Positions 7,624 to 14,593 of a stretch of DNA of 38,419 nt are shown here, one piece after another. The position numbers and the translations under genes were made by a program. Numbering within the stretch: the stretch's first letter is position 1; the number at the start of each line of letters is the position of its first letter. Source of the DNA: Arthrobacter sp. ZGTC412 (GTDB lineage: Bacteria > Actinomycetota > Actinomycetes > Actinomycetales > Micrococcaceae); contig NZ_PJII01000009.1 in the NCBI RefSeq assembly GCF_002929215.1, positions 110,198 to 148,616 on the forward strand, given 5' to 3'. Under the pieces are notes generated by a model. The model was given only the letters and a program-made list of their open reading frames with translations. It did not search any database and had not been told where the DNA came from.

Positions 7624-8595
7624 CTAGCGTCCGGCCAGTGCCGGGTTGTTTTCGGCCGGCAGTTGGAGGCGGGCCATGGAGCCCTCGATGGCTTCGCGGG
7701 AGGGCTCCATCCACGGCGGAAGCCTCAGGGACCGGCCCAGTTCCAGCAGCGGCTCGTCGATGTCGAAGCCGGGGGTGTCGGTGGCGATTTCGAACAGCAC
7801 CCCGCCCGGTTCGCGGAAGTAGATGGAGGTGAAGTACTGCCGGTCAAGGATTTCGGTCACGGCGTAGCCGCGTTCGGCCAGGTCCTGGCGCCACAGCTCC
7901 TGGGTTGCGGTGTCGGGCACCCGGAAGGCGATGTGGTGCACGGTGCCGCCTGCGACCAGGCCCGAGGGTCCCTTCGGGTCGGCGACGACGTCGACGATGT
8001 TGCCTGCACCGCCCGCTCCCGCCTCCAAACGGATCCGGTGAGCGGTTTCGCCGGTGATGCGCAGGCCCAGATCCTCGGTCAGCACCCGCAGGGTGCGCTC
8101 CGGGTTCCTGACGGTCAGCACCGAGGAGTGCTGGCCGCGGACGGCGTATTCGGCAGGGACCGAAGCGGAGTCCCACGGGTTGCGGGGATCGGTGATTGAG
8201 GACGCCACCAGGTCAAGCTGCAGCCCGTCCGGGTCACGGAGCGACAGGCGCTCCTCATCCGGGGAGACCCGGGAAATGCTGGAGTTCACGCCGAGGGCGT
8301 TGAAGTGGTTCTGCCACCAGCCCAGGGTTCCGGCGGGGACCGAGAAGGCCGTGGTGGTGGACTGTCCGGAGCCGATCCGGCCCGGCGCCACCTTGCCCCA
8401 CGGGAAGAACGTCATCAGCGAACCGGGCCGGCCCGCCTCATCCCCGTAGTACAGGTGGTAAGCCGAGGGAGCATCAAAGTTCACTGTCTTCTTCACCAGC
8501 CGGAGCCCGAGGCCCTTGATGTAAAAGTCGATGTTGGCCTGCGGGTCACCGGCGATTGCGGTGACGTGGTGCAGACCGGACGTGGGAGCGGTCAT
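7624..8595 (-). CDS. Glyoxalase-fold ring-cleaving dioxygenase (MhqO-like)
   Basis: 323 residues forming two VOC/glyoxalase modules. Probable metal ligands are H10 (GLHHVTAIAGD), H220 (VHHIAFRV) and E269 (GVLFEIATD). The overall pattern follows the MhqO group of putative ring-cleaving dioxygenases, which open substituted hydroquinone or catechol rings. The ATG at 8595 follows GGAGGAAACACC and was chosen over the upstream extension. The operator palindrome lies 55 bp upstream. It forms a two-gene operon with the MhqD-like esterase. Activity on hydroquinones is inferred from family and neighbours. Confidence 0.9.
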   Translation of the reverse strand: MTAPTSGLHHVTAIAGDPQANIDFYIKGLGLRLVKKTVNFDAPSAYHLYYGDEAGRPGSLMTFFPWGKVAPGRIGSGQSTTTAFSVPAGTLGWWQNHFNALGVNSSISRVSPDEERLSLRDPDGLQLDLVASSITDPRNPWDSASVPAEYAVRGQHSSVLTVRNPERTLRVLTEDLGLRITGETAHRIRLEAGAGGAGNIVDVVADPKGPSGLVAGGTVHHIAFRVPDTATQELWRQDLAERGYAVTEILDRQYFTSIYFREPGGVLFEIATDTPGFDIDEPLLELGRSLRLPPWMEPSREAIEGSMARLQLPAENNPALAGR

Positions 8596-8649
8596 GGTGT
8601 TTCCTCCGGGTTCTGGTAGTGTCCCGGTCGAGCCTTCCGGCGGCCGGTA

Positions 8650-8667
8650 TAGATGCAAATGCATCTA
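8650..8667. promoter_or_regulatory. Operator palindrome 1 (dioxygenase-esterase operon)
   Basis: TAGATGCA-AA-TGCATCTA, a perfect palindrome with 8-bp arms and a 2-bp centre, followed by GTT. It lies upstream of the dioxygenase start at 8595. Matching sites occur at 9312-9329 and 10624-10641. The size and symmetry suit a dimeric winged-helix repressor such as a MarR/DUF24 protein. Confidence 0.8.
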
Positions 8668-8731
8668 GTTTGCTGATTATTCCCCGGCTGCCCGGCGCTG
8701 CGTGCGCGGCCGGGTGAGCCGGTTTCAGCGC

Positions 8732-9274
8732 TTAGTTGGCGGACAGTACGAAGGCTGCGTCGACGTTGATGGTGACCTTGTCGCCGACCAGGACGCCGCC
8801 TGCTTCCAGTGCCGCGTTCCAGGTGATGCCGAACTGCTTGCGGGAAATCACCGTTGTGGCGGAGAACCCGGCGCGGGTTGCGCCGAAGGGATCAACGGCT
8901 GCGCCGCCGAATTCAACGTCAAATTCCACCGGCAGGGTGGTGTCTTTGATCGTGAGTTCGCCGGCGAGCTTGAACTGCTCGGCCGAGCCCTGGGCTCCGG
9001 AGGAGCGGAAGGTCATCGTGGGGAACTGCTCAACGTCGAAGAAATCCTGGCCCTTCACGTGGGCGTCGCGGTTGTTGTCGTTGGAGTCAAAGGACGCGGT
9101 GTTGATCGTGGCGCTGACTGCAGAGGAGTCAAGGCCGCTGCCGATGACCAGGGTCGCGTCGGCTTCGGTGAACTGGCCGCGGACCTTGCTGATGCCGGCG
9201 TGGCGGACCACAAAGCCGACTTCGGTGTGCGCGAGGTCGAGGTTCCAGGTGCCGGGGGTGAGTTGAACAGACAT
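8732..9274 (-). CDS. YceI family lipocalin-like protein
   Basis: 180 residues with the YceI signature: GTWNLDLAHTEVGFVVRHAG near the N-terminus, the FDSNDNNRDAHVKGQDFFD block and FPTMTFRS. YceI proteins are beta-barrels that bind amphiphilic or isoprenoid ligands such as polyprenyl quinones. No signal peptide is present, so a cytoplasmic location is expected. The start follows AGGAGGAAAAA. The gene is divergent from the alcohol-dehydrogenase gene, and the operator at 9312-9329 lies in their shared upstream region. Quinone-analogue binding would fit the neighbourhood but is inferred. Confidence 0.9.
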   Translation of the reverse strand: MSVQLTPGTWNLDLAHTEVGFVVRHAGISKVRGQFTEADATLVIGSGLDSSAVSATINTASFDSNDNNRDAHVKGQDFFDVEQFPTMTFRSSGAQGSAEQFKLAGELTIKDTTLPVEFDVEFGGAAVDPFGATRAGFSATTVISRKQFGITWNAALEAGGVLVGDKVTINVDAAFVLSAN

Positions 9275-9311
9275 TTTTTCCTCCTGAGATGCGGAGGGAG
9301 CGCCCCGCCGA

Positions 9312-9329
9312 TACATGCATTTGCATCTA
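9312..9329. promoter_or_regulatory. Operator palindrome 2 (YceI / alcohol dehydrogenase intergenic)
   Basis: TACATGCA-TT-TGCATCTA, one mismatch from a perfect palindrome, followed by GTTT as at the other two sites. It sits 38 bp upstream of the YceI start and 118 bp upstream of the dehydrogenase start, so it may control one or both divergent genes. Confidence 0.75.
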
Positions 9330-9446
9330 GTTTGGCGAGGTTTAGTTGAAAGTCAAGCGTGTACGGTGGCTCGTCCCGTGTTCGGGTGGTGGGTCGGTCC
9401 GGCCTATATTCGGCCGTGTCATTTCCACCAGCGGGGAGTTCAAGGC

Positions 9447-10508
9447 ATGGGTCTGAAGTTTGAGCACGTCACCTTGGGTCAGCGGGTGTTGTTCGGCATG
9501 GGTTTGGCCGGGGCGAACCTGGCTGCCGAGGTGGCCAGGTTGGGCGCGAACAGGGTTATGGTCATCTCTTCAGCCTCTGAGGCCAGGCGGCTGGCGGCCG
9601 TCATGGACAACATCAGCGTCGCCCTCCATTACGGGGATGTTGCCCCGCATGTGCCGCTGGAGAAGGCCGAAAAGGCCAGGGCGGCGGCTGCGGAGAGCGA
9701 CATTGACCTGATTGTCTGCGCCGGGGGTGGATCAACCACGGGCCTGGCCAAAGCGGTCGCGTTGACGCTGAGGCTGCCGATTATCGCCATCCCGACCACC
9801 TATGCGGGCTCGGAAGCGACCAATGTGTGGGGCTTGACCGAAGCGTCCAGGAAGACGACGGACCTCGACGACGCTGTCCTGCCGGTAACGGTCATCTATG
9901 ACGCCGCGCTCACCCTGGGCCTGCCGGTGGAACTGTCCGTGGCGTCCGGGCTCAACGCCCTCGCGCACTGCATCGACTCGATGTGGGCACCCCGGGCCGA
10001 CCCGATAAACGCCGCCCTCGCCGCCGAAGGAATCCGGGCACTGAACATGGCGCTGCCCGCCATCAAAGCCGACCCGCTGGAACCATTCGGACGCGAACAT
10101 GCCCTCTATGGCGCCTACCTGTCCGCAGTCGCGTTCGCTTCAGCCGGATCCGGAATGCACCACAAGATCTGCCACGTCCTGGGCGGGGCCTACAACCTGC
10201 CGCACGCCCAGACCCACGCCATCATCCTGCCGCACGTCCTCGCCTTCAACGCCCCCAGCGCACCCGAGGCCCGGGACCGGATCGCCGCAGCCTTCGGAAC
10301 AAGCCGTGCACTGGACGGACTGAACGCCCTTCAGGAAACCCTCAACGCCCCCACAGCCCTGAAGGACTACGGCCTGCCCCAGGAAAGCATCCCCGACGCC
10401 GTGCAACTGATCCTGCCGGCCATCCCGCCGTCAAACCCACGCGAAGTCACCGCTGAATCACTCGAAGAACTCCTCCACCGCGCACACACGGGAGCGCCAG
10501 TCCTGTGA
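9447..10508 (+). CDS. Iron-containing alcohol dehydrogenase, maleylacetate reductase type
   Basis: A 353-residue group III Fe-alcohol dehydrogenase. CAGGGSTTGLAKA (about 91-103) is the dinucleotide-binding loop. IPTTYAGSEAT, ALAHCIDSMW, GMHHKICHVLGGAYNLPHAQTHA and ILPHVLAF supply the Asp/His metal-binding region. The short length and these motifs match maleylacetate reductase, which reduces maleylacetate to 3-oxoadipate in hydroxyquinol and resorcinol degradation. No hydroxyquinol dioxygenase of the intradiol type is present here, so the real substrate may differ. The ATG at 9447 follows GCGGGGAGTTC. Confidence 0.88.
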   Translation: MGLKFEHVTLGQRVLFGMGLAGANLAAEVARLGANRVMVISSASEARRLAAVMDNISVALHYGDVAPHVPLEKAEKARAAAAESDIDLIVCAGGGSTTGLAKAVALTLRLPIIAIPTTYAGSEATNVWGLTEASRKTTDLDDAVLPVTVIYDAALTLGLPVELSVASGLNALAHCIDSMWAPRADPINAALAAEGIRALNMALPAIKADPLEPFGREHALYGAYLSAVAFASAGSGMHHKICHVLGGAYNLPHAQTHAIILPHVLAFNAPSAPEARDRIAAAFGTSRALDGLNALQETLNAPTALKDYGLPQESIPDAVQLILPAIPPSNPREVTAESLEELLHRAHTGAPVL

Positions 10509-10623
10509 CTATCATCGGGCGGGGCTGGCCATGCAAACCAGCTCCCACCGCTTCCCGTGACACACCTCACGCGAGAAAAGCTTGATCATTCAACGATGCA
10601 CCGGGCATGATGGATACAGCAAA

Positions 10624-10641
10624 TATATGCATATGCATCTA
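10624..10641. promoter_or_regulatory. Operator palindrome 3 (FMN reductase)
   Basis: TATATGCA-TA-TGCATCTA followed by GTT. It lies only 14 bp before the FMN-reductase start codon and immediately before the AGGGAG ribosome-binding site, so a bound repressor would cover the transcription start. Confidence 0.8.
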
Positions 10642-10655
10642 GTTAGGGAGTCGCA

Positions 10656-11234
10656 ATGACCAGGATCGCCATCATCACCGGCAGCACCCGCCCGGGCCGC
10701 ATCAACCACCAGGTCGCCCAGTGGGTCCTCGATCAGACTGCGGACCGCACGGACGCCGAATTTGAAATCGTCGACATCGCCGACTTCAACCTTCCGATTC
10801 TGGACGAGGCCTACCCGGCCGCCTACCAGAACTACCAGAACGACCACACCAAGGCCTTCTCGGCCAAGATCGCCGAATTCGACGGCTACATCTTTGTGGT
10901 CGCCGAGTACAACCACTCCATCAGCGGCGCACTGAAGAATGCCCTGGACTACCTCAACGTCGAGTTCAACAACAAGGCCGCCGGCTTCGTTTCCTACGGC
11001 TCCAAGGGCGGGGCCCGCGCCGTCGAGCACCTGCGCGGCATCGCCTCTGAACTTCAGCTGGCACATGTCCGGAACCAGGTCATGTTCTCGATCTTCTCGG
11101 ACGTAGAGAACTTCAACACCTTCAAGCCCACAGAACAGTCCGCCGCCGCCCTCGCCCCGATGCTGGACCAGCTGATTCTCTGGACCCGCGCCATGGAATT
11201 CGCACGCAGCGAAGCGCTCGTAACCGCCGGCTAG
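10656..11234 (+). CDS. NAD(P)H-dependent FMN reductase (flavodoxin-fold quinone/azo reductase family)
   Basis: 192 residues with the flavodoxin-like fold. GSTRPGR at 9-15 is the FMN phosphate-binding loop and PEYN-like AEYNHSISGALKNALDYL is the flavin-contacting segment. Members reduce FMN, quinones, azo dyes or chromate using NAD(P)H. Two-electron quinone reduction would fit the regulon defined by the three operators. AGGGAG at 10645-10650 is the ribosome-binding site. A clear terminator follows the gene, so it is monocistronic. Confidence 0.9.
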   Translation: MTRIAIITGSTRPGRINHQVAQWVLDQTADRTDAEFEIVDIADFNLPILDEAYPAAYQNYQNDHTKAFSAKIAEFDGYIFVVAEYNHSISGALKNALDYLNVEFNNKAAGFVSYGSKGGARAVEHLRGIASELQLAHVRNQVMFSIFSDVENFNTFKPTEQSAAALAPMLDQLILWTRAMEFARSEALVTAG

Positions 11235-11280
11235 CACCCGCCCCAGGGAACTGAACCGCCGAACGCTGAAAGATCGCACT

Positions 11281-11311
11281 AAAAGCCCCAGGGCCCGCCC
11301 CTGGAGCTTTT
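11281..11311 (+). terminator. Intrinsic terminator after the FMN reductase
   Basis: AAAAGCCCCAGGG (11281-11293) pairs with CCCTGGAGCTTTT (11299-11311) around a 5-nt loop with one mismatch, ending in a T-run. The A-start/T-end symmetry would let it work in both directions. Confidence 0.8.
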
Positions 11312-11405
11312 CAGCATCTCGCCAGCAGCGATGCACAAACGCAGCCGGAGGCCCCATCTCGTGTCATCGTCGCAGTGGACTTCTTCGCGTACCCCCTCAG
11401 ATCGG

Positions 11406-11987
11406 TCAACGGCGCACCCGATAGCGCAGGTGAAGCACCCGGTTGCCCTGAACAACTACGTCTGGGTCTTCCAGCAGGTGCTGCGAGTCGATGGAGCCGA
11501 AGTAGCGCTTGCCGGACCCGAGCATGACGGGTGCGACGTCCATGCGTACCTCGTCGACCAAACCTGCGGCGAGCACCTGGCCGCCGACGTCGCCAGCAGC
11601 GACCTCCACAGTGCGGTCACCCGCGAGCTCCTTGGCCTTGGTCACGGCCGCCTCGATGCCGTGGACGAAGTGAAACGGCGCGTTGGGGTCCCAGCCCTCG
11701 GGCGGCGGCCGGTGCGTCACGACGACCACGTGGTCGACACCGCTCGGCGGCGTGCCGTCCCAACCGTCCGTCATGTCGAAGACGTGGCGTCCGGCGATCG
11801 TCACCCCGATCTGGTCCCAGTAGGGCCGGATGTGGTCGTAGGACGCTTGCGACACGTTCAGTACGCCGCTGTCGTCCAACGGCACGTCACCGCTGACCAG
11901 CCATTCGAACAGCGGACCGGGATCGTCGTTCTCAGCGGCGATGAAGCCATCCACCGAGACCGACGCATTCATGACTACTTTCCCCAT
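11406..11987 (-). CDS. Dihydrofolate reductase / RibD C-terminal-like family protein
   Basis: 193 residues of the RibD C-terminal reductase superfamily. MNASVSVDGFIA opens the fold, GRHVFDMTDGW is the central segment, and VAAGDVGGQVLAAGLVDEVRMDVAPVMLGSGKRYF is the typical C-terminal half. These stand-alone proteins are NAD(P)H-binding reductases of mostly unknown substrate and are not true folate enzymes. The ATG at 11987 follows AAAGGAGGAACC. It lies 63 bp after an AraC-type regulator on the same strand, and the two are probably an operon. Confidence 0.85.
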   Translation of the reverse strand: MGKVVMNASVSVDGFIAAENDDPGPLFEWLVSGDVPLDDSGVLNVSQASYDHIRPYWDQIGVTIAGRHVFDMTDGWDGTPPSGVDHVVVVTHRPPPEGWDPNAPFHFVHGIEAAVTKAKELAGDRTVEVAAGDVGGQVLAAGLVDEVRMDVAPVMLGSGKRYFGSIDSQHLLEDPDVVVQGNRVLHLRYRVRR

Positions 11988-12050
11988 TGGTTCCTCCTTT
12001 GTGTGGAATCCCAAGTCTCGTGTGCCGTGAGAGGTCGCTCTTGTAAGAAA

Positions 12051-12890
12051 TCAATCGGCCGGCAGCGGCCAGCCCTCCAGCGCGTGGTCGGGATGCTCGC
12101 GTAGGAAGCGTTGCCGGACTTCGACATACCGGGTGGGAGTGAGCCCGGTGTACTCCCGGAACTCGTGGACGAAGTGGGCCTGGTCGAAGTAGCCCGCGCG
12201 GGCAGCAACGTCGCCCCAGTCGATCAGTGCAGCGACGTCGATCGCCAACACGGTGGAGGTGAAACGGTAGCTGCGTGCCAGCCGCTTCGGCGTGACGCCG
12301 ATGACCTCCTTGAACCGCTTCGCCAAGTAGGTGCTGCTGGCGCGGGCCGCCATGCCGAGTTCGCTGATCGGCACCGCTCCGCCGGTTGCCGCTATGGCGC
12401 TGCTCATGTGGCGGACAATGTCCAGGCCGTCGATCGGCCGCAGTCGTCGCACCAGTTCCTCCTCGAGCACCATCAGCATTTCGTGCGGTGCGCCCGCCAG
12501 GGTCAGTCGACGGCGCAAATCAGCGATAGCGGGCTGGCCCCAGATCTGCTCCACAGTCGCCGGTCGATCGCACAACTCGGCAGCAGACAGCGGAAGGAAC
12601 GGTGCCAGCCCCCACGGCTTGAAGTGGACGCCAACGGACATAGTCGGGGTTGGGTAGCCGAAGTCCCACGCACGGGTGGGCGCGGTGACCGCGCAGCCGT
12701 CGGTGTATTCCACGGCTTTTACGCCGGTGCCTGCGCGGATGAGAAACGGCGCCCCGAGGTTGACTATGAGCAAAGGCGCGGGCGCCGCCGGCAGCATCAA
12801 CCGGGAGTACGGCGGGGCGCCCTCCAGGTAGTAGAGGTCGTCGGTCAGCCCGTCGAGCGGCGGACCGGGCACCCTGGACACATATTCCAT
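12051..12890 (-). CDS. AraC family transcriptional regulator
   Basis: About 279 residues. The N-terminal half reads as an AraC-type sensor domain (YLEGAPPYSRLMLPAAPAPLLIVNLG, then WDFGYPTPTMSVGVHFKPWGLAPFLPLSAAEL). The C-terminal half is a double helix-turn-helix: ISELGMAARASSTYLAKRFKEVIGVTPKRLARSYRF and DVAARAGYFDQAHFVHEFREYTGLTPTRY. The long open frame upstream to 13364 is probably non-coding. ATG at 12890 is preferred, with an ATG upstream of it (MDRRHG) as the alternative. It probably controls the downstream reductase gene. Confidence 0.85.
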   Translation of the reverse strand: MEYVSRVPGPPLDGLTDDLYYLEGAPPYSRLMLPAAPAPLLIVNLGAPFLIRAGTGVKAVEYTDGCAVTAPTRAWDFGYPTPTMSVGVHFKPWGLAPFLPLSAAELCDRPATVEQIWGQPAIADLRRRLTLAGAPHEMLMVLEEELVRRLRPIDGLDIVRHMSSAIAATGGAVPISELGMAARASSTYLAKRFKEVIGVTPKRLARSYRFTSTVLAIDVAALIDWGDVAARAGYFDQAHFVHEFREYTGLTPTRYVEVRQRFLREHPDHALEGWPLPAD

Positions 12891-13118
12891 GCGTACATCA
12901 TCGCCGACGGCCCATCTGGCACCACGCGCTGTACCAATCCCATGCCGCCTGTCCATCCTCCCCGCCTCCGGTGCCCCGGCCACCATGATCGAAACAATTC
13001 CCTGGATGAACGGGCCCCATGCCCAAAAGGTCAAAGACTCCCTCGCAGCCAAGGCAACAACTGAGTGTGCCCCTGTGACGGTTGCCGCCCACAATCCATG
13101 CACGGACGGGGACAAGGC

Positions 13119-13541
13119 GTGAGTGAAGAGTTCGGGGACGCCTTCGGGGACGACGAGGAGCAGTCCCCGGCCGGCGGGCACAGCCACGCTGAGCTCGAAC
13201 CGGGTCTGGTGTACTCCAGTGCCGTGGAGTTCTTCGCTGACCTCCTGGCCCAGTCCTATGTCCGGGAAGTCAACGAGGGCGCAGCCTACGCGTGGTGCTC
13301 TGAGTGGTGCAAACATCCCGAAGCCCTGATTCGGATGGAAGCCATTTGGCGGGCGTCGGAACACTCACGCCTGGAACCCGCTCTCGGGGTCAGCACCTGG
13401 TGGCTCAACCATGCCGCCCCGCACAAGCGTGTCCTCATGGAAGGCCCGTTTAAAAAATGCGCCTACGACGGGCACAAAACCCCCGCCCGGGACAGAACTG
13501 CTCTTCCCCATAAGACCCCTGAAGTCGGAATCTTTGACTAG
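13119..13541 (+). CDS. DUF4913 domain protein
   Basis: About 140 residues. VEFFADLLAQSYVREV, WCSEWCKHPEALIRMEAIWRASEHSRLEP and GVSTWWLNHAAPHKRVLMEGPFKKC match the DUF4913 pattern, a family of unknown function commonly carried on actinobacterial plasmids and integrative elements. The GTG at 13119 behind GGGGACAAGG is preferred; the ATG at 13098 is also possible. A second DUF4913 C-terminus follows at once in the same frame, and Lsr2 lies beyond it. This suggests the remains of an integrated plasmid or mobilisable element. Confidence 0.75.
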   Translation: MSEEFGDAFGDDEEQSPAGGHSHAELEPGLVYSSAVEFFADLLAQSYVREVNEGAAYAWCSEWCKHPEALIRMEAIWRASEHSRLEPALGVSTWWLNHAAPHKRVLMEGPFKKCAYDGHKTPARDRTALPHKTPEVGIFD

Positions 13542-13685
13542 CGCCGCTGGATGGTGAGCGTGCTCCTCGACCCGCGCGGGCCATTTTACAAATGCGACAT
13601 GCAAAAACGCCGGGACCCCGAACATCTCGAACCAAAGAAAGCCCCAGCGGGTTGGTTCCCAGACGTGCGGACTATTCTTGTATGA
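13542..13685 (+). pseudogene. C-terminal fragment of a second DUF4913 gene
   Basis: In the same frame directly after the preceding stop, translation gives MVSVLLDPRGPFYKCDMQ followed by a Pro/Lys-rich tail ending in WFPDVRTILV and a TGA. The VLLDPRGPFYKC block is the DUF4913 C-terminal signature, also present as VLMEGPFKKC in the upstream gene. The N-terminal two-thirds is missing. It could be a short ORF starting at ATG 13551, but it reads as the relic of a tandem paralogue. Confidence 0.6.
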
Positions 13686-13720
13686 AAAGATCAGCTCAGG
13701 ATGCAGTATCCCGCGAACAA

Positions 13721-13763
13721 AAAATCAGGGCCGGAATCAGTAATTGATTCCAGCCCTGATTTT
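13721..13763. terminator. Bidirectional intrinsic terminator between DUF4913 and lsr2
   Basis: A 19-bp arm, AAAATCAGGGCCGGAATCA (13721-13739), pairs with 13745-13763 with one mismatch and a 5-nt loop. A-runs and T-runs flank both sides (AACAAAAAAT on the left, ATTTTGTTTTT on the right), so it can end lsr2 and the DUF4913 transcript alike. Confidence 0.88.
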
Positions 13764-13776
13764 GTTTTTCCTGGCT

Positions 13777-14109
13777 CTAGTGAGCCGCTTCGTACTTCTC
13801 TACAACTTCCGCTTGGATACGACCACGCGTATTTACCTGCACGCCATTCTCAGCCGCCCACAACCGCACCGCTTTGGCGTCCGGGCCACTGTGCGAGGAG
13901 GACTTGGTACGAGGTGCCGGACGGCCACGTCCGCCAGCTACTTTGCGGCCGGCGTTGGTAAAGCGTGCCAGTGCTTCACGCAGTTCGTTAGCGTGGCCCT
14001 CATTGAGGTCGATCTCGTATTCACTGCCGTCGAGGGCGAAAGATATAGTCTCTTTAGCTTCCGAGCCGTCAATATCATCTTCCAGCAGCACAACTGTCTT
14101 TTTTGCCAT
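13777..14109 (-). CDS. lsr2: Lsr2 family nucleoid-associated protein
   Basis: 110 residues. The N-terminal dimerisation domain has MAKKTVVLLEDDIDGSEAKE followed by ISFALDGSEYEIDL. The C-terminal DNA-binding domain ends in VNTRGRIQAEVVEKYEAAH, with the RGR minor-groove clamp at 95-97. Lsr2 silences AT-rich, often foreign, DNA, as H-NS does in proteobacteria. Actinobacteria often carry several lsr2 genes, one or more on mobile elements. The DUF4913 neighbours suggest this copy may be such an accessory paralogue. It is monocistronic, with a strong terminator right after its stop. Confidence 0.92.
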   Translation of the reverse strand: MAKKTVVLLEDDIDGSEAKETISFALDGSEYEIDLNEGHANELREALARFTNAGRKVAGGRGRPAPRTKSSSHSGPDAKAVRLWAAENGVQVNTRGRIQAEVVEKYEAAH

Positions 14110-14268
14110 GAAATAAGGCTAGCAGTCTGTTGAACAAGCGGATGTGCTACCCAACAGGAACTCACCAGACGAGAATCAGAGCCATCACGACGAGGCCTTT
14201 AGTACTCGAATTTTGAGTGGGAAGGAGGAAAGGGGCACACGTCATAACGGTACGGAGAGAAGTGAGCA

Positions 14269-14383
14269 GTCCACAGTTGGGGTCAATCCGGGTTATCCAC
14301 GGCTGGATCGGGAGCCGTTGGGGTAGCTCCCTCAGCAGCAGTAGCGGTGGATAACCCATCAGGATCGTCCCCGGTTGTGGGCA
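14269..14383. repeat. Dispersed palindromic repeat, copy 3 (best preserved symmetry)
   Basis: This copy has perfect inverted arms GGTTATCCAC (14291-14300) and GTGGATAACC (14346-14355) enclosing GGGAGC...GCTCCC. It is related to the copies at 2211 and 4616. The outer CCACAGTTGGGG and CCCCGGTTGTGGGC blocks are also inverted relatives, giving nested palindromes over about 115 bp. Confidence 0.85.
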
Positions 14384-14481
14384 GCGGAACTGATTGTCCA
14401 GACGGTCTTTCGACAATTGTGCAACAGGATGTTGCACAATTGCCGAGCACCCGCCCGCGCAAGCTCGTCAGGGGACGACTG

Positions 14482-14525
14482 TCAGGTTTGAATCTAAGAC
14501 TGTCCGATGGGCATGTGCAGGAACT
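14482..14525. repeat. Direct repeat A, left of the secreted GH25-like gene
   Basis: CAGGTTTGAATCTAAGACTG, then TCC and GGGCATGT, is matched at 16400-16443 in the same orientation at roughly 70-75% identity. It lies 68 bp beyond the stop of the secreted glycosidase-like gene. Confidence 0.6.
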
Positions 14526-14593
14526 ACGGCGTTGAAGGCAACGTTCGCGCCGTCCCAGAAGGCGGCCGTGAAGCCGCATTAAACCGGGCGCTG

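Noticed and set aside
8691-8714. CCCGGC/GCCGGG as a terminator for the YceI gene
   Set aside because: Six-base arms with a 12-nt loop in very GC-rich sequence and no T-run; too weak to call.
12111-13064. 317-codon plus-strand ORF opposite the AraC regulator
   Set aside because: Antisense to clear HTH-encoding sequence and compositionally odd; the AraC frame has the real motifs.
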